Assembly (NCBI GenBank): GCA_031404635.1
Contig: JANNHY010000409.1
Coordinates: 1-12,889, forward strand
Direction of reading: 5' to 3'
Source: JAENVT01 sp031404635
GTDB lineage: Bacteria > Actinomycetota > Acidimicrobiia > Acidimicrobiales > Ilumatobacteraceae
Length of the DNA: 12,889 bases
The stretch's first letter is position 1. Every line of letters begins with the position of its first letter. The notes below the pieces were generated by a model. That model was not told the DNA's origin, searched no databases, and saw only the letters and a list, made by a program, of their open reading frames with translations. The translations under genes were made by a program, and so were the position numbers. This document shows positions 7,721 to 12,889 of this stretch, in pieces.

Positions 7721-8497
7721 GGCCTGAGCCGCCAGGCGACCGGACAGGAACGGCTCGGCCTTGCTGATCACGCCGCTGTCGCGCAGGCGCTCGGCGGCAG
7801 CGACCACGGCCCCGTGCGAGATCCGCGATAGCAGGCTGCCGGTCGACACACGGCGCACACCGGCTTCCGCGAGCTGGGCCACGCTCGGCCCGCCCGGCAA
7901 GATCAGCACGTTCACCGGTACGCCGACGGCGCGGACAACGGTTGCGATCTGATCAAGATCGACGAGTCCGGGGGCGTAGACCACCTCGGCCCCGGCAGCG
8001 GCGTACGCCTGCAGCCGGCAAATCGTGTCGTCGAGGTCGCTGATGCCATGCAGGTGGTTCTCGCAACGCGCCGTCAGCACGAGCCCGGTCTTGGTTGCGC
8101 CTGCGGCTGCGGCGCCCACGCGTTCGACCGCTGTCTCGAGCGGGTCGATCGAGTTGGTCATCGGGTTCCAATCCTCGATCGAGCAGCCCGCTGCTCCGGT
8201 CTCGGCCAGCAACTCGACGGTCAAGGTGACACCACGCAGATCATCGGCGAAGCAGCGTTCGGAGTCGACGTTGAGGGGAAGATCGGTGGCCTCGGCCAGC
8301 GGGCCGATGTGATCGAGCAACTCGTCACGGCTGACCTTCATGTCGAGACGACCGAGGGTTGCTGCGAACCCCGCACTGGTCGAAGCCAGGGCGGGAAAGC
8401 CGAGGGCGGCGAGCAGTCGAGCGGACCCGAGGTCGTACGGGTTGGGCATCACGAAGGTGCCATCGGCATGCAACGAGCGAAATCGGTCGCTGAACAT
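7709..8497 (-). CDS. Isocitrate lyase / PEP mutase superfamily enzyme
   Basis: A 262-residue TIM-barrel enzyme of the PrpB/PEP mutase superfamily (COG2513-like), which makes or breaks C-C or P-C bonds next to a carboxylate in alpha-keto or hydroxy acids. Visible family features are MPNPYDLGSARLLAALG (17-33), the STSAGFA turn (39-45), the metal-site stretch NVDSER (76-81), and GCSIED (104-109). The true PEP mutase loop EDKxxxxxNS is replaced by EDWNPMTNS, and the KKCGH cysteine motif of methylisocitrate lyase is not seen. Neither activity can therefore be assigned; oxaloacetate or 2-keto-acid hydrolase-like chemistry is possible. The ATG overlaps the stop of the PfkB kinase gene as TGATG, indicating translational coupling. 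The longer open frame extending to 9016 is a shadow inside the kinase gene. The 3' end overlaps the convergent GTPase gene by 12 bp. Confidence 0.88.
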   Translation of the reverse strand: MFSDRFRSLHADGTFVMPNPYDLGSARLLAALGFPALASTSAGFAATLGRLDMKVSRDELLDHIGPLAEATDLPLNVDSERCFADDLRGVTLTVELLAETGAAGCSIEDWNPMTNSIDPLETAVERVGAAAAGATKTGLVLTARCENHLHGISDLDDTICRLQAYAAAGAEVVYAPGLVDLDQIATVVRAVGVPVNVLILPGGPSVAQLAEAGVRRVSTGSLLSRISHGAVVAAAERLRDSGVISKAEPFLSGRLAAQALHD

Positions 8498-9432
8498 CAG
8501 CGGAGGATTGCCCGCAGGCGGGCGTCGGGCTCGGGTCGGGCACCGAGGTGCTCGATCACCCACGCGGCGATGGTGGTGGCGAAGCGGGCGGCCTCGACTG
8601 ACGTCGCGCCGCCGAGATAGCGAGCCAGGAAGGCCCCGGCGAACGAGTCGCCGGCGCCGGTTGCATCGACGAGGTTGTTTGTCGCCGGCGGAACACGGGT
8701 GGCGATGCCGCCCTCGTAGACCAGCGCCCCGTCGGCGTCGAGCTTGAGCATGATCAGCGCCTGGGGATACAGCTTGGCGAGTGCGGCGGCGATCGCCTCC
8801 GGCTCGTCGAGGCCGGTCAGCACCCCACCCTCTTCGTAGTTGGGCAGGAAGACGTCGATGCCGAGATCCTGCGTGCAGGCCAGAAACTGATTGACGCCCA
8901 TCTCCTCGATCATTTGGAACGAGCCAGGGTCGAACGACAGCGTCGCCCCGCACTGTTGGGCGAGGTGCGCCGCGGCGCGGGCGGCCGAGCGTGGCGGGTC
9001 GACGAAGAACGACCAAGCAGTCATGTGCAGGTGCCCCGCTCGTCGCACCGTTTCTTTCGGTAGCTCCGACGGCAGCAAATAGAAGTCGGCGCCGCGGCCA
9101 GAGACCATCGAGCGCTCGCCGCTTTGATCGACGAACACGGCGACGCAGCCGGTGAGGTGCTCATCGCTCTCGACGAAGTGGCTGGTGACGTTCTCCTTGA
9201 GGAGGTCCTCCTGGGCCAGTTGGCCGAAGCGGTCGCGGCCGATCTTGCCGATGAACTCGGCTTCAAGACCGCATCGAGTGCCCCAGACGGCGACGTTGGC
9301 GGCACTGCCGCCAGGGGTCAGCATCACCTCGCCGAAGGTGTCGCCGCCTGTCAACAGCTCGCTGTTCGTTCGGATCAAGACGTCCCAAGCGAAGTCGCCG
9401 ATGACGCACAATGGGGCTGTCACGTCGGGCAC
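8497..9432 (-). CDS. PfkB-family carbohydrate kinase
   Basis: A 311-residue ribokinase-like sugar or nucleoside kinase transferring the ATP gamma-phosphate to a hydroxymethyl group. It has the N-terminal PfkB signature GGSAANVAVWG (41-51), the GRDRFG block (family GxDxxG), and the C-terminal signature DATGAGD (256-262), with the GAGD anion hole and catalytic base Asp262. The open frame continues 5' into the preceding LysE gene, but family alignment begins at about PLCVIGD, so the GTG at 9432 (or GTG at 9423) is preferred; neither has a clear Shine-Dalgarno sequence. It begins 22 bp after LysE and its stop overlaps the start of the PEP mutase-like gene. The tight pair suggests a kinase and a lyase acting in one catabolic route, but the substrate cannot be read from sequence. 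Confidence 0.9.
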   Translation of the reverse strand: MPDVTAPLCVIGDFAWDVLIRTNSELLTGGDTFGEVMLTPGGSAANVAVWGTRCGLEAEFIGKIGRDRFGQLAQEDLLKENVTSHFVESDEHLTGCVAVFVDQSGERSMVSGRGADFYLLPSELPKETVRRAGHLHMTAWSFFVDPPRSAARAAAHLAQQCGATLSFDPGSFQMIEEMGVNQFLACTQDLGIDVFLPNYEEGGVLTGLDEPEAIAAALAKLYPQALIMLKLDADGALVYEGGIATRVPPATNNLVDATGAGDSFAGAFLARYLGGATSVEAARFATTIAAWVIEHLGARPEPDARLRAILR

Positions 9433-9454
9433 GGTAGCCGTTGATGAGTACCGT

Positions 9455-10120
9455 TCACACCCGCGCACCGATACGGCCCCTCGCCGAGGCTGCATGACCG
9501 CCAGATGCACCGGCGGCGACCACACCGAGACCGATGAACACCGTACCGGCGACGTATCGCTGCACGAACGGCAGCGACCGGCTACGCATCAACACGTCGC
9601 GCAGCCCGCTGGCGACGATCGCGTACAAGCCGTCGCTGAGGCAGGCGATCACCACGAATTCGAGGCCGAGCACGAACGCTTGAGCTGCTGGATGGCCGCG
9701 GTCGGGGTGGATGAACTGTGGCAGGAACGACAAGAAGAACAGGGCCACCTTCGGGTTGAGCACGTTGACGACGACCCCTTGGTGAAAGGCGCGACGCCGG
9801 CTGACGCCGGGTCGGTCGGTGTCGAGCGCGGGCGGGCGCCGCGTCAACGTTCTCGCGCCGACGAAGATCAGGTAGACGGCTCCCAGCCACTTGACGGTGT
9901 TGAATGCCGCCGCCGACGAGGCGAGCACCGCCGACAAGCCGGCGGTGGCAGCGAGCACGTGCACGAACGTGCCGAGTTCTACGCCGGCGACCGCGGCCAG
10001 TCCGACTTGGCGGCCGTCGCTGACGCTGCGGTTGAGGATGTACAGCACGGCCGGGCCGGGAATGATCAATATCGCTACGGAGGCGAGGGCGAAGGTGGCG
10101 ATCGTCGACGGTGACAGCAC
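9455..10120 (-). CDS. LysE/RhtB family amino-acid exporter
   Basis: A 221-residue inner-membrane protein of the LysE/RhtB superfamily, which exports amino acids such as lysine, threonine, homoserine or leucine using the proton-motive force. It has the conserved IPGPAVLYI motif in the first membrane helix (about 19-28), the glycine-rich second helix (GLAAVAGVELGTFVHVLAA), and the family motif VVNVLNPKVALFFLSFLPQF starting near residue 117. Five or six hydrophobic segments can be counted, at roughly 8-27, 40-66, 70-90, 120-138, 147-168 and 187-205. The GTG start at 10120 is preceded by a weak AGGG, seven bases away. The 16-bp gap to the upstream Nudix gene and 22-bp gap to the kinase gene place it inside the minus-strand operon. 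Substrate is not predictable. Confidence 0.92.
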   Translation of the reverse strand: MLSPSTIATFALASVAILIIPGPAVLYILNRSVSDGRQVGLAAVAGVELGTFVHVLAATAGLSAVLASSAAAFNTVKWLGAVYLIFVGARTLTRRPPALDTDRPGVSRRRAFHQGVVVNVLNPKVALFFLSFLPQFIHPDRGHPAAQAFVLGLEFVVIACLSDGLYAIVASGLRDVLMRSRSLPFVQRYVAGTVFIGLGVVAAGASGGHAASARGRIGARV

Positions 10121-10136
10121 GACGGAACCCTATTCG

Positions 10137-10628
10137 TCAGGCACCGACGTCGATGGGGTCATTTGGTGGTCCGTCGCGCAGCAGCGTGGCGAGCAGGGTG
10201 GGCAACTCCCTGGGCACGAAGTGGGCGTCGCTGGCCGCCATCTCGTCGATCGTCCACCATCGCAGCTCGTACACGAATTCGGCGTTCAACTGTTGCCACG
10301 ACAGCAGTGGCTCGGGGTCGAAGGCGTCGCAGCGAACGAGGTGGATGCGTTCGCGCTGGCCGTCGAACTCGCCATTGATGAACGGGACGATGTGCAGACG
10401 GTGCCAGACATGTGGACCGATCACCGCGTCGACCAGCCCGAGCTCCTCCTCCAGCTCGCGGCGCAGAGCATCGGTGTGGTTTTCGCCGCGCTCCAGCCCA
10501 CCGCCCGGCAAGGCCCAGCGAGTCGCCATGGGGAATTCGAAGCGCACGAGTAGGACGCGATGATCGGGGTCGACCAGAAGGGCACGCACCGCTTGGCGGA
10601 TGCGCAGACCCTTGACTGGATCGGTCAT
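10137..10628 (-). CDS. Nudix hydrolase
   Basis: A 163-residue NUDIX enzyme that hydrolyses a nucleoside diphosphate linked to another moiety, using divalent metal. The complete Nudix box occupies residues 43-65: Gly43, Glu49, the R57-E58-L-E-E61-E62 core and the G64-L65 ending all fit GX5EX7REUXEEXGU. It is preceded by RWALPGGG, as usual. The ATG at 10628 (MTDPVKGLRIRQAVRALL) is preferred over the longer open frame: it overlaps the stop of DUF3039 as TGATG and starts just before the first beta strand of the fold. The substrate is not evident; some relatives clean oxidised nucleotides, others ADP-ribose or coenzyme A. Confidence 0.93.
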   Translation of the reverse strand: MTDPVKGLRIRQAVRALLVDPDHRVLLVRFEFPMATRWALPGGGLERGENHTDALRRELEEELGLVDAVIGPHVWHRLHIVPFINGEFDGQRERIHLVRCDAFDPEPLLSWQQLNAEFVYELRWWTIDEMAASDAHFVPRELPTLLATLLRDGPPNDPIDVGA

Positions 10629-10915
10629 CACTCGTCGGGGGCGTTGTTGAGGCCGTCGTTGAACATCCGATACATCTCGTACACGCTCTTGCAGGCTTCG
10701 CACAGTGGCAGTTGCTTCGGGTCGCGCGATGGAACCCAGACGTGCCCACACAGCGCCTCGATCGGTGTTCCGTAAATGCGCGCCTCGAGCACCTTCGCGG
10801 CGGCGCTCTCGCCCGGCTCGGTTTTGACGATATGCGCGGCTGCCGGTTCTGCGGTCTCGAGGTCTGGGTCGATTTCGGGGATGGTTTCGACCGGCCTGGT
10901 CGTCAGTTCGCTCAC
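10628..10915 (-). CDS. DUF3039 family protein
   Basis: A 95-residue actinobacterial protein of unknown function. The C-terminal half carries the family pattern ARIYGTPIEALCGHVWVPSRDP followed by PLCEACKSVYEMY (given in two parts with their key residues). Its three cysteines, C-G-H then C-x-x-C, plus the histidine look like a small zinc-ribbon-type site. The N-terminal 35 residues are acidic and low in predicted structure. I chose the GTG at 10915; a TTG in frame at 10927 would add four residues, and neither has a recognisable Shine-Dalgarno sequence. The stop overlaps the Nudix start (TGATG), and the upstream HD gene ends 27 bp before this start. Co-occurrence with these genes does not reveal its function. 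Confidence 0.88.
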   Translation of the reverse strand: MSELTTRPVETIPEIDPDLETAEPAAAHIVKTEPGESAAAKVLEARIYGTPIEALCGHVWVPSRDPKQLPLCEACKSVYEMYRMFNDGLNNAPDE

Positions 10916-10942
10916 ACGACTAGTCAATCATTCTGGGCCGCG

Positions 10943-11575
10943 CTATTGCGACAGCGCTGCCAGTTCGGCCTCGATGTTGGCGCGTGCTCGGTGCTCTCGT
11001 GCTGAGTACATGAAGTCGGTGGCGAACAACCTTGGGCGTGCGAGGAAATGCTGCAGAACGTGGGCGCGTCCGCTGCGCCATTGGTCGTCGTCGACATGGG
11101 CGTATTCGGCGCGGACTCCGTTGACGTAGGCCTGGTAGGCGCCGGGCTCGGCGCCGAGGATGGCGAGATCGGCGTCGAGCAGGTTGGCCGTATCCCCGAC
11201 GCCGTCACCGTCGGCGAGGTGGCCGGCGGTGGCGCCGATCAAACTCTCGACCGACATCAACCGGTCGGCCGGCCAGCCGATCTCGGCGAGATCGGCCCCA
11301 GCCAGCGCCGCGCTGCGAGCCTCGTTGTCGTCGGCCCGCGGGTCGTAGATCGCGTCGTGGTACAACGCTGCGGCGGTCACTTCGGGCGAAGGTTGCTTCG
11401 CTGGCGCAGGCGACAGGTCGTGCAGGTGGCGAAGCACCAGCATGATGTGCGTTGCGGTGTGGTAGCGGCGATGCGGCTCGCTGTACCTGATCAACAAGGC
11501 GTCGACGTAGCCGTCGTGGTGAGCCCCGGCGATGTGCCGCCATGCCCTGCGGATCTCGATCTCCGGTTGGGTCAT
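10943..11575 (-). CDS. HD-superfamily metal-dependent phosphohydrolase (COG4339-like)
   Basis: A 210-residue alpha-helical protein resembling the 'predicted metal-dependent HD superfamily phosphohydrolase' family. The metal ligands are visible: R-Y-H-T-A-T-H (His39 and His43), the hallmark ALYHDAIYDP with His73-Asp74, and a downstream LLDADLAILG with the conserved aspartate. N-E-A-R-S-A after the HD pair is also typical. The ATG at 11575 gives a first helix (MTQPEIEIRRAWRHIAG) in line with relatives. It is the first gene of the minus-strand cluster and is only 29 bp from the divergent DUF4031 gene, so the promoter must be compact or the message nearly leaderless. Substrate unknown; nucleotides are usual for HD enzymes. 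Confidence 0.88.
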   Translation of the reverse strand: MTQPEIEIRRAWRHIAGAHHDGYVDALLIRYSEPHRRYHTATHIMLVLRHLHDLSPAPAKQPSPEVTAAALYHDAIYDPRADDNEARSAALAGADLAEIGWPADRLMSVESLIGATAGHLADGDGVGDTANLLDADLAILGAEPGAYQAYVNGVRAEYAHVDDDQWRSGRAHVLQHFLARPRLFATDFMYSAREHRARANIEAELAALSQ

Positions 11576-11604
11576 CGAGGCGACGTTACGGCACAGTGAC
11601 GGCC

Positions 11605-11880
11605 ATGGCTGTGCTGATCGACGAGCCGATCTGGTGGTACAGGGGTCGCCGTTGGTCGCACCTGGTCAGCGATGTGAGCTACGACGAGTTGCACGAATTC
11701 GCCGAGCGGGCCGGTATCCCGCGCCGCGGGTTTCAGGGCGACCACTACGACGTTCCTGAGGAGTACTTCGACGATTTGGTGGGTGCCGGGGCGAAGCTGA
11801 CGTCGAGTCGCGAACTGTTGGGCCGGCTGCGTGCCGCCGGCCTGCGATTGACCCCGGCAGAACGTCGAGCTCGCCGGTAG
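11605..11880 (+). CDS. DUF4031 family protein
   Basis: A 91-residue protein of a conserved, uncharacterised bacterial family common in actinobacteria. The hallmark elements are MAVLIDEPIWWYRGRRWSHL at the N-terminus, SDVSYDELHEFAERAGIPRR, F-Q-G-D-H-Y-D-V-P-E-E in the middle (about 46-56), and SSRELLGRLRAAGLR near the end. Conserved His, Asp and Arg residues hint at a catalytic or phosphate-binding role, but none is established. The ATG at 11605 is chosen because family alignment begins there; the frame is open further upstream into the HD gene's start. No Shine-Dalgarno sequence precedes it. It lies divergent to the HD-phosphohydrolase gene and ends 16 bp from the convergent next gene. Confidence 0.87.
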   Translation: MAVLIDEPIWWYRGRRWSHLVSDVSYDELHEFAERAGIPRRGFQGDHYDVPEEYFDDLVGAGAKLTSSRELLGRLRAAGLRLTPAERRARR

Positions 11881-11896
11881 CCGCTCAGTGGCCGCC

Positions 11897-12352
11897 TCAC
11901 CAGCGATCGGGTTCGCCCAGCAGCTCGCGGGGGCATTCGACACCCGCTGGGCCGACGATGAACCACTCGATCAGCTCGATGCCGTGGGCTTCGGTGATCG
12001 CGTTGGCTTCGAGCCAGCGGTCGATGTCGCCGGGCAGGGTGCCACGCCGGGTGCCAGGCTGGGTGGGCGCGATATCGGGGCGCACGGTGGCCAGAACCAC
12101 CCCGCATAGTGACGGCAAACGGCTGCCGGCTACTGCCATGCATTCGGCGACGGACAGCACCGAGTCGGGGTCGGTAGTGCCGCTGACGATGGTGATGGTG
12201 TTGCTGCGGCCGGCGTCGTCGAGGAAGAAGGTGATCGTCTCGGCTTCAAGTGGGCGGTGAATCGCCAGCGACACGACGGCGAGCGCGTCGATGGAGGAGC
12301 GGATGGGATCGCTGGCGAGAGGTAGGCGAGGGCGGGTAGGTGGACGCGGCAT
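11897..12352 (-). CDS. Hypothetical protein with a degenerate RadC/MPN-like domain
   Basis: A 151-residue protein whose start is fixed by GGAGG five bases before the ATG at 12352. Its layout follows the RadC/JAB (MPN) domain by eye. ETITFFLDDAGR resembles the RadC strand with 'LD', VSGTTDPDSV resembles the 'GTLN/S-xxxVHPRE' segment, CGVVLATVRPD sits where RadC has 'VILxHNHPSG', GDIDRWLEANAI sits where RadC has 'EDxxxTRRLxEA', and GIELIEWFIVG strongly resembles 'GIELLDHLIIG'. The metal ligands of active MPN proteins (HxHPSG) are absent. It would therefore be a non-catalytic MPN fold, if the resemblance is right. The C-terminus ends VECPRELLGEPDRW. It is divergent from the Sec-ArsC gene with a 166-bp shared gap and convergent with DUF4031. 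The gene call is firm; the fold call is an inference. Confidence 0.75.
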   Translation of the reverse strand: MPRPPTRPRLPLASDPIRSSIDALAVVSLAIHRPLEAETITFFLDDAGRSNTITIVSGTTDPDSVLSVAECMAVAGSRLPSLCGVVLATVRPDIAPTQPGTRRGTLPGDIDRWLEANAITEAHGIELIEWFIVGPAGVECPRELLGEPDRW

Positions 12353-12458
12353 GTGTGCCTCCGATGACGTGACGTTTGCTGTCGTTGGGAAACAGGGGGA
12401 AGCCGCACGGTCACGATACGACAGGGGTCTCACACCGAGCCGACGCAGGTCGAGGCGG

Positions 12459-12506
12459 CCGAAATCGGCCGGTGCCGAAATCGGCCGGTGCCGAAATCGG
12501 CCGGTG
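12459..12506 (+). repeat. Three exact tandem copies of a 16-bp unit upstream of Sec-arsC
   Basis: The unit CCGAAATCGGCCGGTG is repeated head-to-tail without mismatch at 12459-12474, 12475-12490 and 12491-12506. Each copy contains the palindromic element CCGAAATCGG; the first copy extends to GGCCGAAATCGGCC. The array ends at the base before the TAGAGT -10 box, so the last copy and part of the second cover the -35 and spacer region. It could be a set of protein-binding sites or a slippage-prone minisatellite. Confidence 0.9.
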
Positions 12507-12512
12507 TAGAGT
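12507..12512 (+). promoter_or_regulatory. -10 box of a leaderless Sec-arsC transcript
   Basis: TAGAGT ends six bases before the ATG at 12519, the spacing expected if the start codon is the transcription start. No Shine-Dalgarno sequence precedes the ATG, which fits leaderless translation, a frequent mode in actinobacteria. No -35 consensus is visible 17 bp upstream, where the tandem repeat lies. Confidence 0.45.
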
Positions 12513-12518
12513 CACCCA

Positions 12519-12875
12519 ATGGCCGACGTGACGATCTATCACAACGTTCATTGAAACTCGTCGAGCAATGCCGTGAGCATTGCCACCGAACTCGGCGTCG
12601 ACTTCGAGACCGTCGTCTACATCAAGACTCCGCCCGACGAAGCCACGCTGCGCGCCATCATCGCCAAACTCGAGGATCCGGTGACCGATCTCGTTCGCCG
12701 TGACAGCCTGTGGACCAAGCTCGGTCTCACCGCCGCCGACGTGGCCACCGACGATCAAGTGGTCGCGGTGTTGCTGAAGCACAAGCAGCTCTTGCAGCGA
12801 CCGCTGGTGGTGACCAAGAAAAAGGCGATCATCGGCCGACCGAAAGAGCGCGTCCGCCAACTGCTGGCCGGCTGA
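12519..12875 (+). CDS. arsC: Selenocysteine-containing ArsC-family protein (TGA at codon 12 read as Sec)
   Basis: A 118-residue member of the glutaredoxin-type arsenate reductase (ArsC/Spx/YffB) family, if the in-frame TGA at 12552-12554 is decoded as selenocysteine. Reading starts at the ATG at 12519 (MADVTIYHNVH-U-NSSSNAV). In R773 ArsC the catalytic residue is Cys12 in YHNPxC, and here the TGA is codon 12. His8, Arg60 (LVRRD), Arg94 (LLQRP) and Arg107 (IIGRP) also keep the R773 residue numbers, so the arsenate-binding set is complete. The domain continues unbroken after the TGA to a TGA stop at 12873-12875. A hairpin with SECIS geometry follows the codon at 12561-12589. There is no cysteine in the protein, so an external thiol such as mycothiol or a redoxin must resolve the Sec intermediate. 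A conventional call would start at GTG 12573 and lose the active site. Alternatives are a nonsense-mutated pseudogene or sequencing error. No ars or sel genes are nearby. Real activity (arsenate or another oxidoreductase reaction) is unproven. Confidence 0.85.
12561..12589 (+). promoter_or_regulatory. Bacterial SECIS-like hairpin for Sec-arsC
   Basis: A perfect 7-bp stem, GCAATGC (12565-12571) with GCATTGC (12577-12583), closes a 5-nt loop CGTGA. Three more pairs, TCG (12561-12563) with CGA (12587-12589), can stack below a 1x3 internal loop. The apical loop begins 17 nt after the TGA and has G at its second position, both within the known limits for bacterial SECIS elements (loop about 16-37 nt downstream, G among the first two loop bases). 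It lies inside the coding region, as bacterial SECIS elements do, and would bind SelB. Confidence 0.75.
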
Positions 12876-12889
12876 ACTTAGGCGATCGA

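Noticed and set aside
8498..9016. 5' extension of the PEP mutase-like frame to 9016
   Set aside because: This part lies in another frame of the PfkB kinase gene. Family alignment begins at MFSDRF (8497), which overlaps the kinase stop.
9433..9525. 5' extension of the PfkB kinase frame to 9525
   Set aside because: It runs into the LysE coding sequence and encodes nothing like the family N-terminus, which starts at about PLCVIGD.
10629..10751. 5' extension of the Nudix frame to 10751
   Set aside because: It overlaps the DUF3039 coding sequence and has no Nudix homology; the TGATG overlap at 10628 gives a natural start.
12459..12506. CRISPR array
   Set aside because: The repeats are 16 bp, directly adjacent with no spacers, and no cas genes are present.
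12411..12860. Minus-strand open frame of 149 codons opposite Sec-arsC
   Set aside because: It is antisense to a gene with clear family motifs, shows no recognisable domain and reflects GC-rich codon bias.
12573..12875. ArsC-like gene starting at the GTG at 12573 (100 aa)
   Set aside because: This reading loses the first beta strand, His8 and the catalytic position. The frame upstream of the TGA encodes the missing family N-terminus (VTIYHN) in the same phase, so the gene starts at 12519 with TGA decoded.

Overview
The window looks like a chromosomal piece of a high-GC actinobacterium, most probably an aquatic Acidimicrobiia (Ilumatobacter-like) organism. This rests on the GC-rich wobble positions, GTG starts, actinobacterial small families (DUF3039, DUF4031), a DnaE2 polymerase with the actinobacterial N-terminus, and a mycobacterial-type LexA box (GAAC-N4-GTTC). 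The lineage below phylum level is inference.

Left part (1-2388): a carbohydrate-type ABC transporter split over two divergent transcripts. The lipoprotein binding protein runs leftward out of the window (partial) and a MalK/UgpC-type ATPase runs rightward. The 148-bp gap holds a good sigma-70-like promoter and repeated operator-like sequence. Next (2389-5863) is a complete error-prone polymerase gene, dnaE2. Its promoter carries a LexA box exactly between the -35 and -10 boxes, so it should be DNA-damage inducible. A small unknown gene (5910-6338) and a P-loop GTPase of the cyclic 2,3-diphosphoglycerate synthetase family (6371-7720) follow and probably form a two-gene unit.

Middle part (7709-11575): six minus-strand genes in tight succession: HD-domain phosphohydrolase, DUF3039, Nudix hydrolase, LysE/RhtB exporter, PfkB sugar kinase, and PEP mutase/isocitrate lyase family enzyme. 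Two junctions are TGATG stop/start overlaps and the other gaps are 16 to 27 bp, so this can be one operon read from a 29-bp divergent gap shared with a DUF4031 gene on the plus strand (11605-11880).

Right part (11897-12889): a minus-strand gene whose product resembles a RadC/MPN fold without its metal-binding residues, and, divergently, the most striking object in the window. This is an ArsC-family (glutaredoxin-type arsenate reductase) gene with an in-frame TGA exactly where the catalytic cysteine (Cys12 of plasmid R773 ArsC) belongs. A perfect 7-bp stem with a 5-nt loop lies at the right distance downstream to be a bacterial SECIS element. His8, Arg60, Arg94 and Arg107 keep the same residue numbers as in R773 ArsC. 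I read it as a selenoprotein, Sec12-ArsC, that gene callers would truncate to a GTG start at 12573. Its promoter region carries three exact tandem copies of a 16-bp sequence abutting a TAGAGT -10 box, and the transcript appears leaderless.

No tRNA, rRNA, CRISPR array, insertion sequence or convincing rho-independent terminator was seen. Every stretch above 300 bases is covered by a gene.
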